Shown one piece after another: positions 1-8,600 of a DNA stretch of 26,062 bases. Made by a program: the position numbers and the translations under genes. Below the pieces are notes generated by a model that was given only the letters and a program-made list of their open reading frames with translations, was not told where the DNA came from and searched no databases. How positions within the stretch are numbered: the stretch's first letter is position 1; each line of letters starts with the position of its first letter. Source of the stretch: JBJEFI01 sp051873875 (GTDB taxonomy: Bacteria; Bacillota; Bacilli; Bacillales; Bacillaceae_G); the NCBI GenBank assembly GCA_051873875.1, contig JBJEFI010000160.1, positions 1 to 26,062 of the forward strand, given 5' to 3'.

Positions 1-53
1 GTTGTTGTTTTGTTTAGTTTTCAAAGATCATTACCGTTCGTGACGGCTTTATT
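1..53 (-). other. Start of rRNA operon leader with boxA-like antitermination sequence
   Basis: Minus-strand positions 29-12 read GATCTTTGAAAACTAAAC. This resembles the boxA motif (TCTTTGAAAACT) found in leaders and spacers of Bacillales rRNA operons and bound by the Nus antitermination complex. It is preceded by a small hairpin CCGT/ACGG (48-36). The 16S gene should begin a short distance left of position 1. In B. subtilis rrnD lies directly next to ygzB, which fits. Confidence 0.7.
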
Positions 54-82
54 AATTTAACATTTCTTCTTTTTTATGTCAA
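54..82 (-). promoter_or_regulatory. rRNA operon promoter P2
   Basis: On the minus strand a perfect -35 TTGACA (82-77) is followed after 17 nt by TAAATT (59-54). Transcription would start a few bases further left and run out of the window through a leader with the rRNA boxA-like sequence. The match to the -35 consensus, the tandem partner upstream and the leader support a strong stable-RNA promoter. Confidence 0.75.
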
Positions 83-160
83 GTTTTTTTAAAACTTACT
101 AAAACCGAAGATTTAACTGTTAATCCGCTCTGCAAGTGATGTCTTGCAGCGACGTTTGTT

Positions 161-189
161 AATATAACATCTTAAAACTAATACGTCAA
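161..189 (-). promoter_or_regulatory. rRNA operon promoter P1
   Basis: On the minus strand TTGACG (189-184) and TATATT (166-161) are separated by exactly 17 nt. A second promoter of the same orientation lies 107 nt downstream, followed by an rRNA-type leader. Tandem P1/P2 promoters about 90-110 nt apart are the usual arrangement of Bacillus rrn operons. A 7-bp hairpin (CTGCAAG/CTTGCAG, 130-149) sits between the two promoters. The rRNA genes themselves lie outside the window to the left, so the target is inferred. Confidence 0.7.
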
Positions 190-536
190 TAACAATTAAA
201 AAATTTTTATTATTTTTTTATCCTACCCTAATTAACACTATAATTAGCTTCAAAACTTAACAAATTCTATTAGGTTTAATGAAGTATTTAAATACCAAAC
301 AAGTATTAAAATCACCGCTCAAAGAACGTTGTTTAATAGAAATTACTTTTTTCTATATTATCCGCTCCATTCTTTATAAAAAACATATATAAAATCTTCC
401 AATTAGTAACCAGATTATTTCCATTAGCAAAACATTTCTCTTACAATCGCTTTTTTTGTTATAATCAATTCGAACGAAAATTTATAATTTAAAAATAATT
501 ACAACTTTTCGCCATTACTTCAAAGGAGCTAAAAGT
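190..536. other. Gene-free AT-rich region upstream of ygzB
   Basis: No convincing coding region is seen. The stretch holds a 12-bp palindrome GTATTTAAATAC (284-295) of unknown meaning. A TATAAT at 460-465 is the best -10 candidate for ygzB but has no good -35. The ygzB ribosome binding site AAAGGAG lies at about 521-527. Confidence 0.5.
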
Positions 537-902
537 ATGAGTATCAAATATTCAAATAAAATAAATAAAATTCGTACATTTGCACTTAGTCTAATTTTTA
601 TCGGTTTCTTCATTATGTATGCTGGTGTATTCTTTAGAACATCCCCAATCATTATGACAGTATTTATGCTGATTGGTTTTTTAGCTATTATAGCTAGCAC
701 TGGAATTTATTTTTGGATTGGACTTCTTTCTACTAAAACCGTACAAGTTCAATGTCCTTCTTGTAACAAAGTAACGAAAATATTAGGAAAGGTTGATGCT
801 TGTATGCATTGTAATCAACCACTTACCCTTGATAAGTCTTTAGAAGGTAAAGAGTTCGATGAAAAATATAATCGTAAAAGCAAAAAAGATGTTGTCCACT
901 AA
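537..902 (+). CDS. ygzB: YgzB (UPF0295) small membrane protein with zinc-ribbon-like tail
   Basis: The 121-residue product has two hydrophobic segments (about residues 13-33 and 38-62). A cytoplasmic-looking tail carries CPSC (Cys73/76) and CMHC (Cys89/92), a likely zinc-ribbon pair. Family members are short and functionally uncharacterised. The start is supported by AAAGGAG about 9 nt upstream. The gene is convergent with perR, and an rRNA operon lies on its other side, exactly as in B. subtilis. The last codons form the left arm of the shared terminator. Identification rests on recognised family sequence plus synteny; the molecular role is unknown. Confidence 0.88.
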   Translation: MSIKYSNKINKIRTFALSLIFIGFFIMYAGVFFRTSPIIMTVFMLIGFLAIIASTGIYFWIGLLSTKTVQVQCPSCNKVTKILGKVDACMHCNQPLTLDKSLEGKEFDEKYNRKSKKDVVH

Positions 903-920
903 TTAGTGGACAACATCTTT
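885..920. terminator. Bidirectional terminator between ygzB and perR
   Basis: A perfect 13-bp stem GATGTTGTCCACT/AGTGGACAACATC (888-900/905-917) closes on an AATT loop and is flanked by A-tract and T-tract, so it can end transcription on both strands. It overlaps the final codons and stop of ygzB. Confidence 0.9.
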
Positions 921-934
921 ATATATATATGATG

Positions 935-1366
935 TTATTGTTCTTTTTTACACTCTGGACAAATACCGTACACTTCTAGTCTATGACCAGTAATCTCAAA
1001 GCCAGTTTTTAGTTTTGCTGTTTCTTCCACTTTATCTAATCCTGCACATTCGAAATCCTCAATTTTTCCACAACGATTACAGATAGCATGATAGTGATCA
1101 TCTGTTACAAAATCAAAGCGACTAGATGAATCTCCGTACGTAAGCTCTTTAACTAATCCAGCCTCTTTAAATACACGTAAATTATTATAAACCGTAGCTA
1201 CGCTCATATTAGGGAACTTTCCTTCTAATGCTTTATAAATTTCATCAGCACTTGGATGAACTTCTGTTTCAATTAAAAATTCTAAAATAGCATGTCTTTG
1301 AGGCGTAATACGAACACCTGAATCTTTCAACATGCCTAACGACTCTTTTAATTTTTCTTTAATCAT
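935..1366 (-). CDS. perR: Peroxide-responsive repressor PerR (Fur family)
   Basis: PerR represses catalase, peroxiredoxin, Dps-like and heme genes with Fe or Mn as corepressor and is inactivated by metal-catalysed oxidation of histidine. The 143-residue product has the family's winged helix (about 15-85). Every landmark falls at the B. subtilis numbering: His37, Asp85, His91, His93 and Asp104 for the regulatory metal, and Cys96, Cys99, Cys136 and Cys139 for the structural zinc. Asp at 104, with this histidine set, favours PerR over Fur or Zur. The start follows GGAGGTG. The usual ygaF neighbour is missing here; upstream lies an AbgT-type transporter. A Per-box-like site overlaps the promoter, suggesting autoregulation. 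Confidence 0.97.
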   Translation of the reverse strand: MIKEKLKESLGMLKDSGVRITPQRHAILEFLIETEVHPSADEIYKALEGKFPNMSVATVYNNLRVFKEAGLVKELTYGDSSSRFDFVTDDHYHAICNRCGKIEDFECAGLDKVEETAKLKTGFEITGHRLEVYGICPECKKEQ

Positions 1367-1398
1367 TACTACACCTCCACCTCATTTTAATACGTACT

Positions 1399-1427
1399 AT
1401 TATATAATAATTTTTATAAATAGTTTA
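1399..1427 (-). promoter_or_regulatory. perR promoter with Per-box-like operator
   Basis: A minus-strand -10 TATAAT lies at 1404-1399, with a weak -35 (TAAACT) 17 nt upstream. Plus-strand positions 1402-1416 match the known Per box TTATAATnATTATAA at 12 of 14 fixed positions and overlap the -10 and spacer, where a repressor would block RNA polymerase. perR is autoregulated in B. subtilis; binding here is inferred. Confidence 0.6.
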
Positions 1428-1567
1428 CTGCTTAAGAAAGATAGCTGTCAATGATTTTACATTTCCATTTTACGATAAACAAAATAAAATCATTCTTATT
1501 TTATAATACTCAGTAAAAATCAACATAATTCTTTAATAATGTCAATTATATCCACCGTTCTAACACA

Positions 1568-1610
1568 TAAAAAAAGAGATTGTTCAAAATGAACAATCTC
1601 TTTTTTTATT
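1568..1610. terminator. Terminator downstream of the AbgT-type gene
   Basis: An 11-bp stem AGAGATTGTTC/GAACAATCTCT (centre about 1587) has an A-rich tract on one side and a T-rich tract on the other. It can end the leftward transporter transcript and probably works both ways. Confidence 0.88.
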
Positions 1611-1622
1611 ATAAGGTTATAA

Positions 1623-3167
1623 TTAACCACCATAGAAAATTGGTGCGCCAGGTCCTAATGGTAAACCAATTAACATCCAAGCACCTAATAAGATAACCCA
1701 AGCAATTGTAAATGCAATCGAGTACGGTAACATCATAGAAAGCAATGTACCAATACCTGCTTTTTTATCATATTTTTGTGCAAATGCAATAATAATCGCA
1801 AAATATGGAAGTAATGGTGAAATAATATTTGTTGTTGAATCCGCAATACGATATACAACTTGTGTTAACTCTGGAGAGTACCCTAAGCTCATCATGATAG
1901 GTACAAATACAGGTGCCATAATTGCCCATTTAGCGGATGCACTACCAATGAATAAGTTAATGAAACCAGAGATAAGAATAAAGGCAACAATTAATCCGAA
2001 TCCACCAATACCTAAGTTCTCAATGATTTCTGCACCTTTAATAGCAAGAATACGACCTAAGTTTGTATAGTTAAAGTATGCAACGAATTGTGCTGCAGCA
2101 AATGCTAATACGATATATGACCCCATTGAAGCCATTGTTTCATTTAATTTAGCCGTTACATCTTTATCACTCTTAATTTGCTTTGTTACAATTCCATATA
2201 CAAGACCTGGAATTAAAAAAACAATTAACATTACTGGTACTAATGATTTAAAGAATGGAGAATTTACAATCTCGCCTTCTCCACGTAATGGTCCCCACTC
2301 AGGAATAACTAATAATGCCATTGCTAAGCAGGAAACGATAAATGCAACTAATGCAGCCCATAATCCTTTTTTCTCTAACTTTGTTAAATGAGTAACCTCT
2401 TCTTTAAATTCACCTTTATATGTTCCAAGACGAGGTTCAACTACTTTTGTTGTAATAAACGTACCAACAATTGTTACTAAAAATACAGAAGCTATCATAA
2501 AGAAGTAGTTCATTGCACTTGACATACCTGCTGCATACTCAGGATCAACTACACTTGCTGCACTAATTGTCATTTCACCTAACATTGGGTCTAATGACGT
2601 TAAAAGTAAGTTGGCACTATATCCACCAGATACCCCAGCGAATGCTGCCGCTAAACCAGCTAATGGATGACGACCCATTGCTGCAAAAACTACTGCCCCT
2701 AATGGAGTTAAGATAACATATCCTGCATCAGATGCCATACTTGACATAACACCAGCAAATACTACTGTTACTGTTACAAAAGAACTTGGTACAGATGTTA
2801 CTAAACCACGTAAAGATGTTCCAATTAAACCAGAACGTTCTGCTAAACCAATCCCTAACATTACAACTAGTACTGTTCCTAGAGGAGCGAACCCTGTAAA
2901 GTTCGTTACAGCACTTTCAAATATCCAAGCAATCCCCTCTTTGCTTAATAAATTATTTACTTCAAGTAATTGTCCATCATTTACTGGATCAACTATAGAT
3001 ACTCCCATTTTAGCTAAAGCAAATGATACTACCATAATAAGTGCAGATAAAATTACGAATAATGTAACTGGATCCGGTAATTTATTCCCGTTACGCTCTA
3101 TTTTATCTAATACACGAAGTACAAATCCTCTTTTTTGAGGTACTTCAATTGCTTTCGATTGCGCCAC
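1623..3167 (-). CDS. AbgT-family transporter
   Basis: This 514-residue polytopic membrane protein has a short charged N-terminus and roughly a dozen hydrophobic segments, the normal size for the AbgT family. Characteristic stretches include the SDAGYVILTPLGA and GYSANLLLTSLDP regions near residues 140-190 and the SAKWAIMAPVF and STTNIISPLLPY segments near 410-450. The family includes E. coli AbgT (p-aminobenzoyl-glutamate uptake) and MtrF/YdaH (sulfonamide and antimetabolite efflux), so both substrate and direction remain open. Translation starts at GTG with AGAGGATG about 10 nt upstream. No folate or abgA/abgB hydrolase genes are adjacent. It stands alone between terminators, where B. subtilis has ygaF. 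Confidence 0.85.
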   Translation of the reverse strand: MAQSKAIEVPQKRGFVLRVLDKIERNGNKLPDPVTLFVILSALIMVVSFALAKMGVSIVDPVNDGQLLEVNNLLSKEGIAWIFESAVTNFTGFAPLGTVLVVMLGIGLAERSGLIGTSLRGLVTSVPSSFVTVTVVFAGVMSSMASDAGYVILTPLGAVVFAAMGRHPLAGLAAAFAGVSGGYSANLLLTSLDPMLGEMTISAASVVDPEYAAGMSSAMNYFFMIASVFLVTIVGTFITTKVVEPRLGTYKGEFKEEVTHLTKLEKKGLWAALVAFIVSCLAMALLVIPEWGPLRGEGEIVNSPFFKSLVPVMLIVFLIPGLVYGIVTKQIKSDKDVTAKLNETMASMGSYIVLAFAAAQFVAYFNYTNLGRILAIKGAEIIENLGIGGFGLIVAFILISGFINLFIGSASAKWAIMAPVFVPIMMSLGYSPELTQVVYRIADSTTNIISPLLPYFAIIIAFAQKYDKKAGIGTLLSMMLPYSIAFTIAWVILLGAWMLIGLPLGPGAPIFYGG

Positions 3168-3238
3168 ATTACTTCATCCTCTCTGTAAATTTTCCCCTTT
3201 TACGAAAAATTCTAACAAATCCCTATAAATTCTTTTAA

Positions 3239-3267
3239 ATTATATTAGAAAAATATATTTTTGAAAA
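3239..3267 (-). promoter_or_regulatory. Candidate sigma-A promoter of the AbgT-type gene
   Basis: On the minus strand TTTTCA (3267-3262) and TATAAT (3244-3239) are separated by 17 nt, about 70 nt upstream of the GTG start. The -10 is perfect and the -35 matches 4 of 6 positions. The surrounding sequence is very AT-rich, which lowers confidence. Confidence 0.45.
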
Positions 3268-3347
3268 GTATGTAAAAATAAATAAAAATTTTCAGTATAA
3301 TAAATATATTTAAATAGCTATATTGTCTATCTCTCCTAAAAAAAACA

Positions 3348-3382
3348 AAAAGCGCTCTTTGCCACTTACAAAGAGCACTTTT
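3348..3382 (-). terminator. Intrinsic terminator (second of two) after the channel gene
   Basis: The stem AGCGCTCTTTG/CAAAGAGCACT has one mismatched pair and a 7-nt loop. On the minus strand it runs into a T-rich tract (A-run at 3338-3350 on plus), so it ends leftward transcription. It also insulates the AbgT promoter from upstream transcription. Confidence 0.75.
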
Positions 3383-3413
3383 TTATTAACCTGTCTTTTT
3401 TGTTATCTAAAAA

Positions 3414-3438
3414 AAGTACGAGAATAAATCTCGTACTT
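3414..3438 (-). terminator. Intrinsic terminator after the channel gene
   Basis: A perfect 10-bp stem AAGTACGAGA/TCTCGTACTT with loop ATAAA is preceded on plus by an A-run (T-run on minus). It lies about 95 nt downstream of the channel gene and forms a tandem terminator with the hairpin at 3348-3382. Confidence 0.78.
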
Positions 3439-3531
3439 CTAAAAATAGACTATCATCTGAGGAGGTATGACCTATATCCATACTATATGTATCTTTTCAT
3501 TTTTCGTATAGACATTCGCCCTCTTTTCTTA

Positions 3532-3936
3532 TTATTTTGATTTCGGATAACGAATTGTGTGAACGATAAAGGCTGCTGGCATTGTATAACCAATTAATGC
3601 TTCTACAATGACAAGCCACTTTCCAATCCCAACTGGAATAACATCTCCATATCCAACTGAAAATAATGTAACTGCACTGAAATACATACAGTTTTCTAAA
3701 ATCGAAAAAAAAGAAGATTGATCTTTTAATTGTCCTCCTATTAAAACCGGCATATTATTTAACTCTAAAATGACATACCACAATCCAAAGGCAACCATAA
3801 TAGTTACATATATTAAACATAAAAGGATTAAACTTCCACTTGAAAAGGAATGTTGATGAGATGTCACTCGTGCTAACATAGCGATACTTTTATATACAAT
3901 CAAAAACGCAATTAATGCGATGAGTCCGTAAACCAT
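3532..3936 (-). CDS. Small potassium-channel-like (ion channel 2 family) membrane protein
   Basis: The product is about 134 residues with hydrophobic segments near 2-20, 36-57 and 104-125. A pore-loop with SVGYGD at residues 93-98 matches the K+ selectivity filter TVGYGD with a conservative Thr-to-Ser change. There is no visible RCK/TrkA-N nucleotide-binding domain, so this looks like a bare pore subunit, as in many Bacillales. I start at the internal ATG (3936), which follows GGAGGGGGAAGG; the longer frame starting at 3987 lacks a ribosome site. The extra N-terminal hydrophobic segment suggests three rather than two spans. Substrate is inferred from the filter only. Confidence 0.8.
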   Translation of the reverse strand: MVYGLIALIAFLIVYKSIAMLARVTSHQHSFSSGSLILLCLIYVTIMVAFGLWYVILELNNMPVLIGGQLKDQSSFFSILENCMYFSAVTLFSVGYGDVIPVGIGKWLVIVEALIGYTMPAAFIVHTIRYPKSK

Positions 3937-4132
3937 ACCTTCCCCCTCCACTATTATAAATATGAACAAGCTACCTTCTTTAGACACAAGAAATACAGTA
4001 AAACTTATCTTCTCTAAATTTTGAAAGGCGAATCATAGCATTCATTAGAACAAGATAAAATCAAATTAGCTAAACATTTTTCTGACAATTTTACAAAATG
4101 TTCGCATTTTAGCAGTTTTACATAGGAAAAAG

Positions 4133-4141
4133 TGCTATAAT
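4133..4141 (+). promoter_or_regulatory. Extended -10 promoter of gsaB
   Basis: TGCTATAAT is a perfect extended -10 element (TGnTATAAT). No good -35 lies at 16-18 nt, which is typical of extended -10 promoters. It lies 55 nt upstream of the gsaB start. Confidence 0.6.
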
Positions 4142-4195
4142 TGAAAAATCAAACATAGGATTGTGTGTATGTAACTCATTGCAGGAGGTTTTAAC

Positions 4196-5482
4196 ATGAA
4201 TTTTACAAATTCAGAAAAGCTTCATGAAGAAGCATTACAATGTATTGTCGGTGGCGTAAACAGCCCATCTCGCTCATATAAGGCAGTTGGTGGTGGATCT
4301 CCAGTTACAATGGAGCGAGGACAAGGCGCTTATTTTTGGGACGTAGACGGCAATAAATATATCGATTATTTAGCAGCCTATGGACCAATTATTACAGGTC
4401 ACGCTCACCCTCATATTACAGAAGCAATTACGAAAGCGGCACAAACTGGTGTCTTATATGGAACGCCAACACGTCATGAAATTACATTTGCCAAAATGTT
4501 ACAAGAGGCAATTCCTTCATTAGATAAAGTGCGCTTTACAAACTCTGGTACAGAGGCTGTTATGACAACCATTCGTGTTGCTCGCGCTTATACAGGTCGT
4601 GACAAAATAATTAAATTTGCTGGTTGTTATCACGGTCATTTTGATTTAGTACTTGTTGCAGCAGGTTCAGGTCCATCTACATTAGGGACACCTGACTCAG
4701 CTGGTGTGACAAAAAACAGTGCTTCAGAAGTAATTACTGTTCCATTTAATGATATTGATTCCTTTAAACAAGCGATGGATATATGGGGACAAGAAGTTGC
4801 CGCTGTATTAGTAGAACCAATCGTTGGGAACTTCGGTATCGTTGAACCAAAAGAAGGTTTCTTACAAGCTGTAAATGACATTGCTCATGAACATGGTTCA
4901 GTTGTTATTTATGATGAAGTTATTACTGCATTCCGCTTTATGTACGGTGGTGCACAAAATTTACTAGGTGTAACGCCAGATTTAACGGCACTTGGTAAAA
5001 TTATCGGTGGCGGTCTTCCAATTGGTGCGTACGGTGGTAAAAAAGAAATTATGGAAACTGTTGCCCCATTAGGTCCAGCATATCAAGCTGGTACAATGGC
5101 TGGAAATCCAGCATCGATTCAATCCGGTATTGCATGTTTAGAAGTATTAAAACAGCCTGGTGTTTATGAGAAATTAGATGAACTTGGTGCATTACTAGAA
5201 GACGGCATTTTACAAGCAGCCAAAAAATACAATGTTCCAATTACAACCAATCGCCTAAAAGGTGCTTTAACAGTCTACTTCACAACAGAGAAAGTGGAAA
5301 ATTATGTTCAAGCCGAAAATACAGATGGCGAATTATTTGCTCGCTTCTTTAAATTAATGCTTAACCAAGGTGTTAACTTAGCTCCATCTAAATATGAAGC
5401 TTGGTTCCTAACAACAGAACATACAAAAGAAGACATTGAAACAACAATTAAAGCAGTTGAAGTTGCATTTAGCCAATTATAG
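4196..5482 (+). CDS. gsaB: Glutamate-1-semialdehyde 2,1-aminomutase
   Basis: This PLP enzyme converts glutamate-1-semialdehyde to 5-aminolevulinate, the last step of C5-pathway ALA synthesis for heme. The 428-residue length is standard. Visible landmarks are the N-terminal GGVNSPSR motif, GCYHGHFD near 140, the YDEV aspartate near 240 and the PLP-binding lysine at 268 in GKIIGGGLPIGAYGG. An AGGAGG lies 8 nt before ATG. It stands apart from a hemAXCDBL operon and sits at the ygaE/perR locus, where B. subtilis has its second aminomutase, so the symbol gsaB is preferred over hemL. Proximity to perR is notable because PerR controls heme genes in B. subtilis, but no Per box is seen upstream. Confidence 0.95.
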   Translation: MNFTNSEKLHEEALQCIVGGVNSPSRSYKAVGGGSPVTMERGQGAYFWDVDGNKYIDYLAAYGPIITGHAHPHITEAITKAAQTGVLYGTPTRHEITFAKMLQEAIPSLDKVRFTNSGTEAVMTTIRVARAYTGRDKIIKFAGCYHGHFDLVLVAAGSGPSTLGTPDSAGVTKNSASEVITVPFNDIDSFKQAMDIWGQEVAAVLVEPIVGNFGIVEPKEGFLQAVNDIAHEHGSVVIYDEVITAFRFMYGGAQNLLGVTPDLTALGKIIGGGLPIGAYGGKKEIMETVAPLGPAYQAGTMAGNPASIQSGIACLEVLKQPGVYEKLDELGALLEDGILQAAKKYNVPITTNRLKGALTVYFTTEKVENYVQAENTDGELFARFFKLMLNQGVNLAPSKYEAWFLTTEHTKEDIETTIKAVEVAFSQL

Positions 5483-5504
5483 ATGGTTTATGACCCTTTT
5501 TCCA

Positions 5505-5537
5505 TTGGAGATGACCTTTTCGGTCACCTCCAATTTT
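5505..5537 (+). terminator. gsaB terminator
   Basis: The stem TTGGAG-TGACC/GGTCA-CTCCAA, with a small internal mismatch and a T-rich loop, is followed by TTTT. It ends gsaB transcription before the glutamate synthase gene. Confidence 0.75.
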
Positions 5538-5549
5538 AATCTATGTATA

Positions 5550-5579
5550 TTGCATTTTTATTCACCTATAGTTTATAAT
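5550..5579 (+). promoter_or_regulatory. Candidate promoter of the glutamate synthase gene
   Basis: TTGCAT (5550-5555) and a perfect TATAAT (5574-5579) are separated by 18 nt, downstream of the gsaB terminator and 74 nt before the start codon. I found no GlnR/TnrA-type site (TGTNAN7TNACA). Confidence 0.45.
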
Positions 5580-5618
5580 TACAAATAAAAAATTTTCTAA
5601 ATTTTCTATTAATTTACC

Positions 5619-5644
5619 AGGGGGTGTTAGGTCTTTCTTAGACC
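5619..5644 (+). promoter_or_regulatory. Shine-Dalgarno followed by a hairpin before the glutamate synthase start
   Basis: The only good ribosome site, AGGGGGTG (5619-5626), lies 26 nt before the ATG at 5653. A GGTCT/AGACC hairpin with TTCTT loop (5630-5644) fills most of the gap. Folding would bring the effective spacing near normal. No alternative in-frame start codon lies closer to this site. Confidence 0.55.
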
Positions 5645-5652
5645 GATGTAGT

Positions 5653-8600
5653 ATGAAAAAAACATTTAATCCGGCAGCTTTCAAAGATTATCACTTACAC
5701 GAACACGATGCGTGTGGGATTGTATCTGTTATGGAAAAAAAGAGAGTACCTACAAAACGAAATATTGAACTCTGTCTCGAAGCCTTAACAAAATTAAATC
5801 ACCGAGCAGGTTTTATTAATAATGAAGGAGATGGCGTAGGAATCCATCTTGATGTACCTAAAGCTTTATGGAAAGAAAAAATCACAAGCTTTTCCCTCTC
5901 TCCTGAGTTAGTAGACAGAAAAGATTTCATTGTTGGACATATCTTTATCGAAAAAAAATATACAGATTTATTACAACCCAAAATATTAACAACGTTTACA
6001 AATTATGACTTTGAAATCCTCTATACTTCTACAACAACCGTTGATTCAGACGTATTGGGACCAATCGGTTTACAAAATGAACCAACCTTTTTACAAGTAG
6101 CTCTTCTTCCAACTAAGAAGATAACAGACAGACAATTAGATAAAAAACTTTATAACCTATTACTTGAACTAGAAAAAAGTGAAGCTATTCACGTAGCATC
6201 ATTAAGCCCTCATCACGTTGTCTATAAATTAATGGGTGCAAGTGATACATTATTAAATTACTATTTAGATTTACAACACCCATTAATTGCATCAACAATG
6301 ACACTAGGACACAATCGTTATTCAACAAATACATTATCAAACTTTTTCCGTGTTCAACCTTTTAGCATACTTGGTCACAATGGTGAAATTAATACGATTG
6401 CTAAACTTCGCCAAGAAGCAGAATTAATTGGTGTTACATTGTCAAAAGGCGGAAGCGATTCTCAAGACTTAAATAGAACTATTGAATATTTGTTAGTAAA
6501 CGATGAGCTTTCTCTTTTTGAAGCATTAGACTTTATGTTCCCACCAATTGTCTATGAAATAAAACAATATCCAAAGCACTTACAAGATTTATATACGTAT
6601 ATGCGTGAGGCATGGGGTCATTTTGCTCAAGGACCTGCTGGCATTATTTCTCGCTATAAAGATGAAGCAGTTTTCTCTGTTGATGCATTAGGTTTACGCC
6701 CACTTTGGCAATTAGAAACAGAATCATCTTATCTTTTCGCATCTGAACCAGGTATCGTCCCATTAGCCCAAATAGTAGCAGAGCCGAAAATGTTTGCTCC
6801 AGGCGAAAAAGTAGGTTTAAAATGGAACAACTCTGATGAATTACAAGTATATAATCAGTTCCAATTCCAAGAAGAAGTGTATAACCGCTTTAGTAAAAAA
6901 GTAAACCTTACAAAAGCAAGCAAACGTTTATCAACAAGCTACTTTACAGCTGAGGCAATTGAAACACCAATTGACAAAGTGCCAAATCATGTATTGGCTT
7001 CCTTTGGTTGGGACAGGGAACATGTTGAACAACTTAAACAAATGGCTCAAAAAGGGGTAGAACCAATTCGTTCTCTTGGACATGATGTCCCTTTAGCTGC
7101 CTTAGATAGTGAACAACGTAACATTGCTGACTTTATTAAGGAAAGCGTAGCTGTTGTAACAAACCCAGCTATTGACCGTGACAGGGAAGTTGAACATTTT
7201 TCTACTCGTGTCATGATTGGGAAACGTCCACCTATTTCAACATATGAAGAGAACATCTCTCTTCTACAGTTACGTGCACCAATTTTACTTGAAGGAATTA
7301 TCGGGAAAGATTCTTTAAATTTATTAAGCCAGCCTTCCTATGAACAAGTAATTGGTCACTTTAATGAATGGGGTGGTATTCATCATTTACACTGCTACAT
7401 GTTTGAATATGAAACTGTCTCACAAGCATTACAACGTTTAACAATTGAAGCAGTAAATCAAGTAAAACGTGGGGCTGCACTACTCATTCTTGATGATCGT
7501 CACGTTCATAAAAATGAAAAATTGTGGCTTGATCCACATCTTGTCGTATCAGCAATTGATCTTGCTCTACGTCAACAAAAGCTTCGTCGTAAATGTTCAA
7601 TCTTACTACGTTCAGGAAGCTTGCGTTCTCTTCATGACATTATGCTAGCAATTGGACTAGGTGCGGATTTAATCAATCCTTATTTACTATTCCAAGTTGT
7701 CTATGAAAATGATGCAACACCATGTATTAACTTGATCGGTGCTCTATATAAAGGAATGGAGAAAGTTATCTCTACAATTGGTATTCATGAACTTCGTGGT
7801 TATGCAAGACTATTCTCTTCTATCGGTTTAAATGACGATATTGCTGATGTTTTAGCAATCCCTAACTTCTTCGGTGGAAAGGAATTAGCATACAATTTTG
7901 ATCTTCTAAAAGAAGAAGCAATAAGAAGAGCTTCGTTATTTGAAAGTCCAGCTAGTTCACCAGCAAAATCCTTCCATATCTTCCCTCGTATTTGGAAAGG
8001 AATTGGAGATATCGCAAAAACAGGTGATTATAGTAGCTATCGACAAAAAATAAACGAACTTGAAAAAGACAAACCAATTGCCATTCGTCACCTTTTAACA
8101 ACAAAAGAAGTGAATGAAACAATTGATCCAACACAAGTTTCCTTATCAGTAGGAAAACATAGCTTGCCATTTATTATTAGTTCCATGTCTTTTGGTTCTC
8201 AAAATGAAGTGTCTTTCCGAGCATATGCAGAAGCTGCAGATCGTTTAAATATGATTAGTTTAAACGGAGAAGGCGGTGAAATTAAAGATATGATTGGTAA
8301 ATACCCAAATACACGTGGACAGCAAATTGCTTCTGGTCGTTTTGGGGTAAATGCTACCTTACTAAATTCATCTAATTTACTTGAAATCAAAATTGGGCAA
8401 GGTGCAAAACCAGGTGAAGGGGGTCATCTACCAGGTTCTAAAGTAACGGCGAAAATTGCCGAAGCACGTAATGCAACAATTGGTTCAGACTTAATTTCAC
8501 CATCGAATAACCATGATATTTATTCGATTGAAGATTTGGCTCAAATGATTACAGAATTAAAAACAGCAAATGATCAAGCGAAAGTGGCTGTAAAAGTACC

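Noticed and set aside
3459..3515. GAGGAGG followed by a 14-codon mini frame on plus
   Set aside because: The ATG is only 1-2 nt from the SD-like sequence, the peptide is hydrophobic and unremarkable, and the frame lies downstream of a minus-strand gene with no plus-strand gene following.
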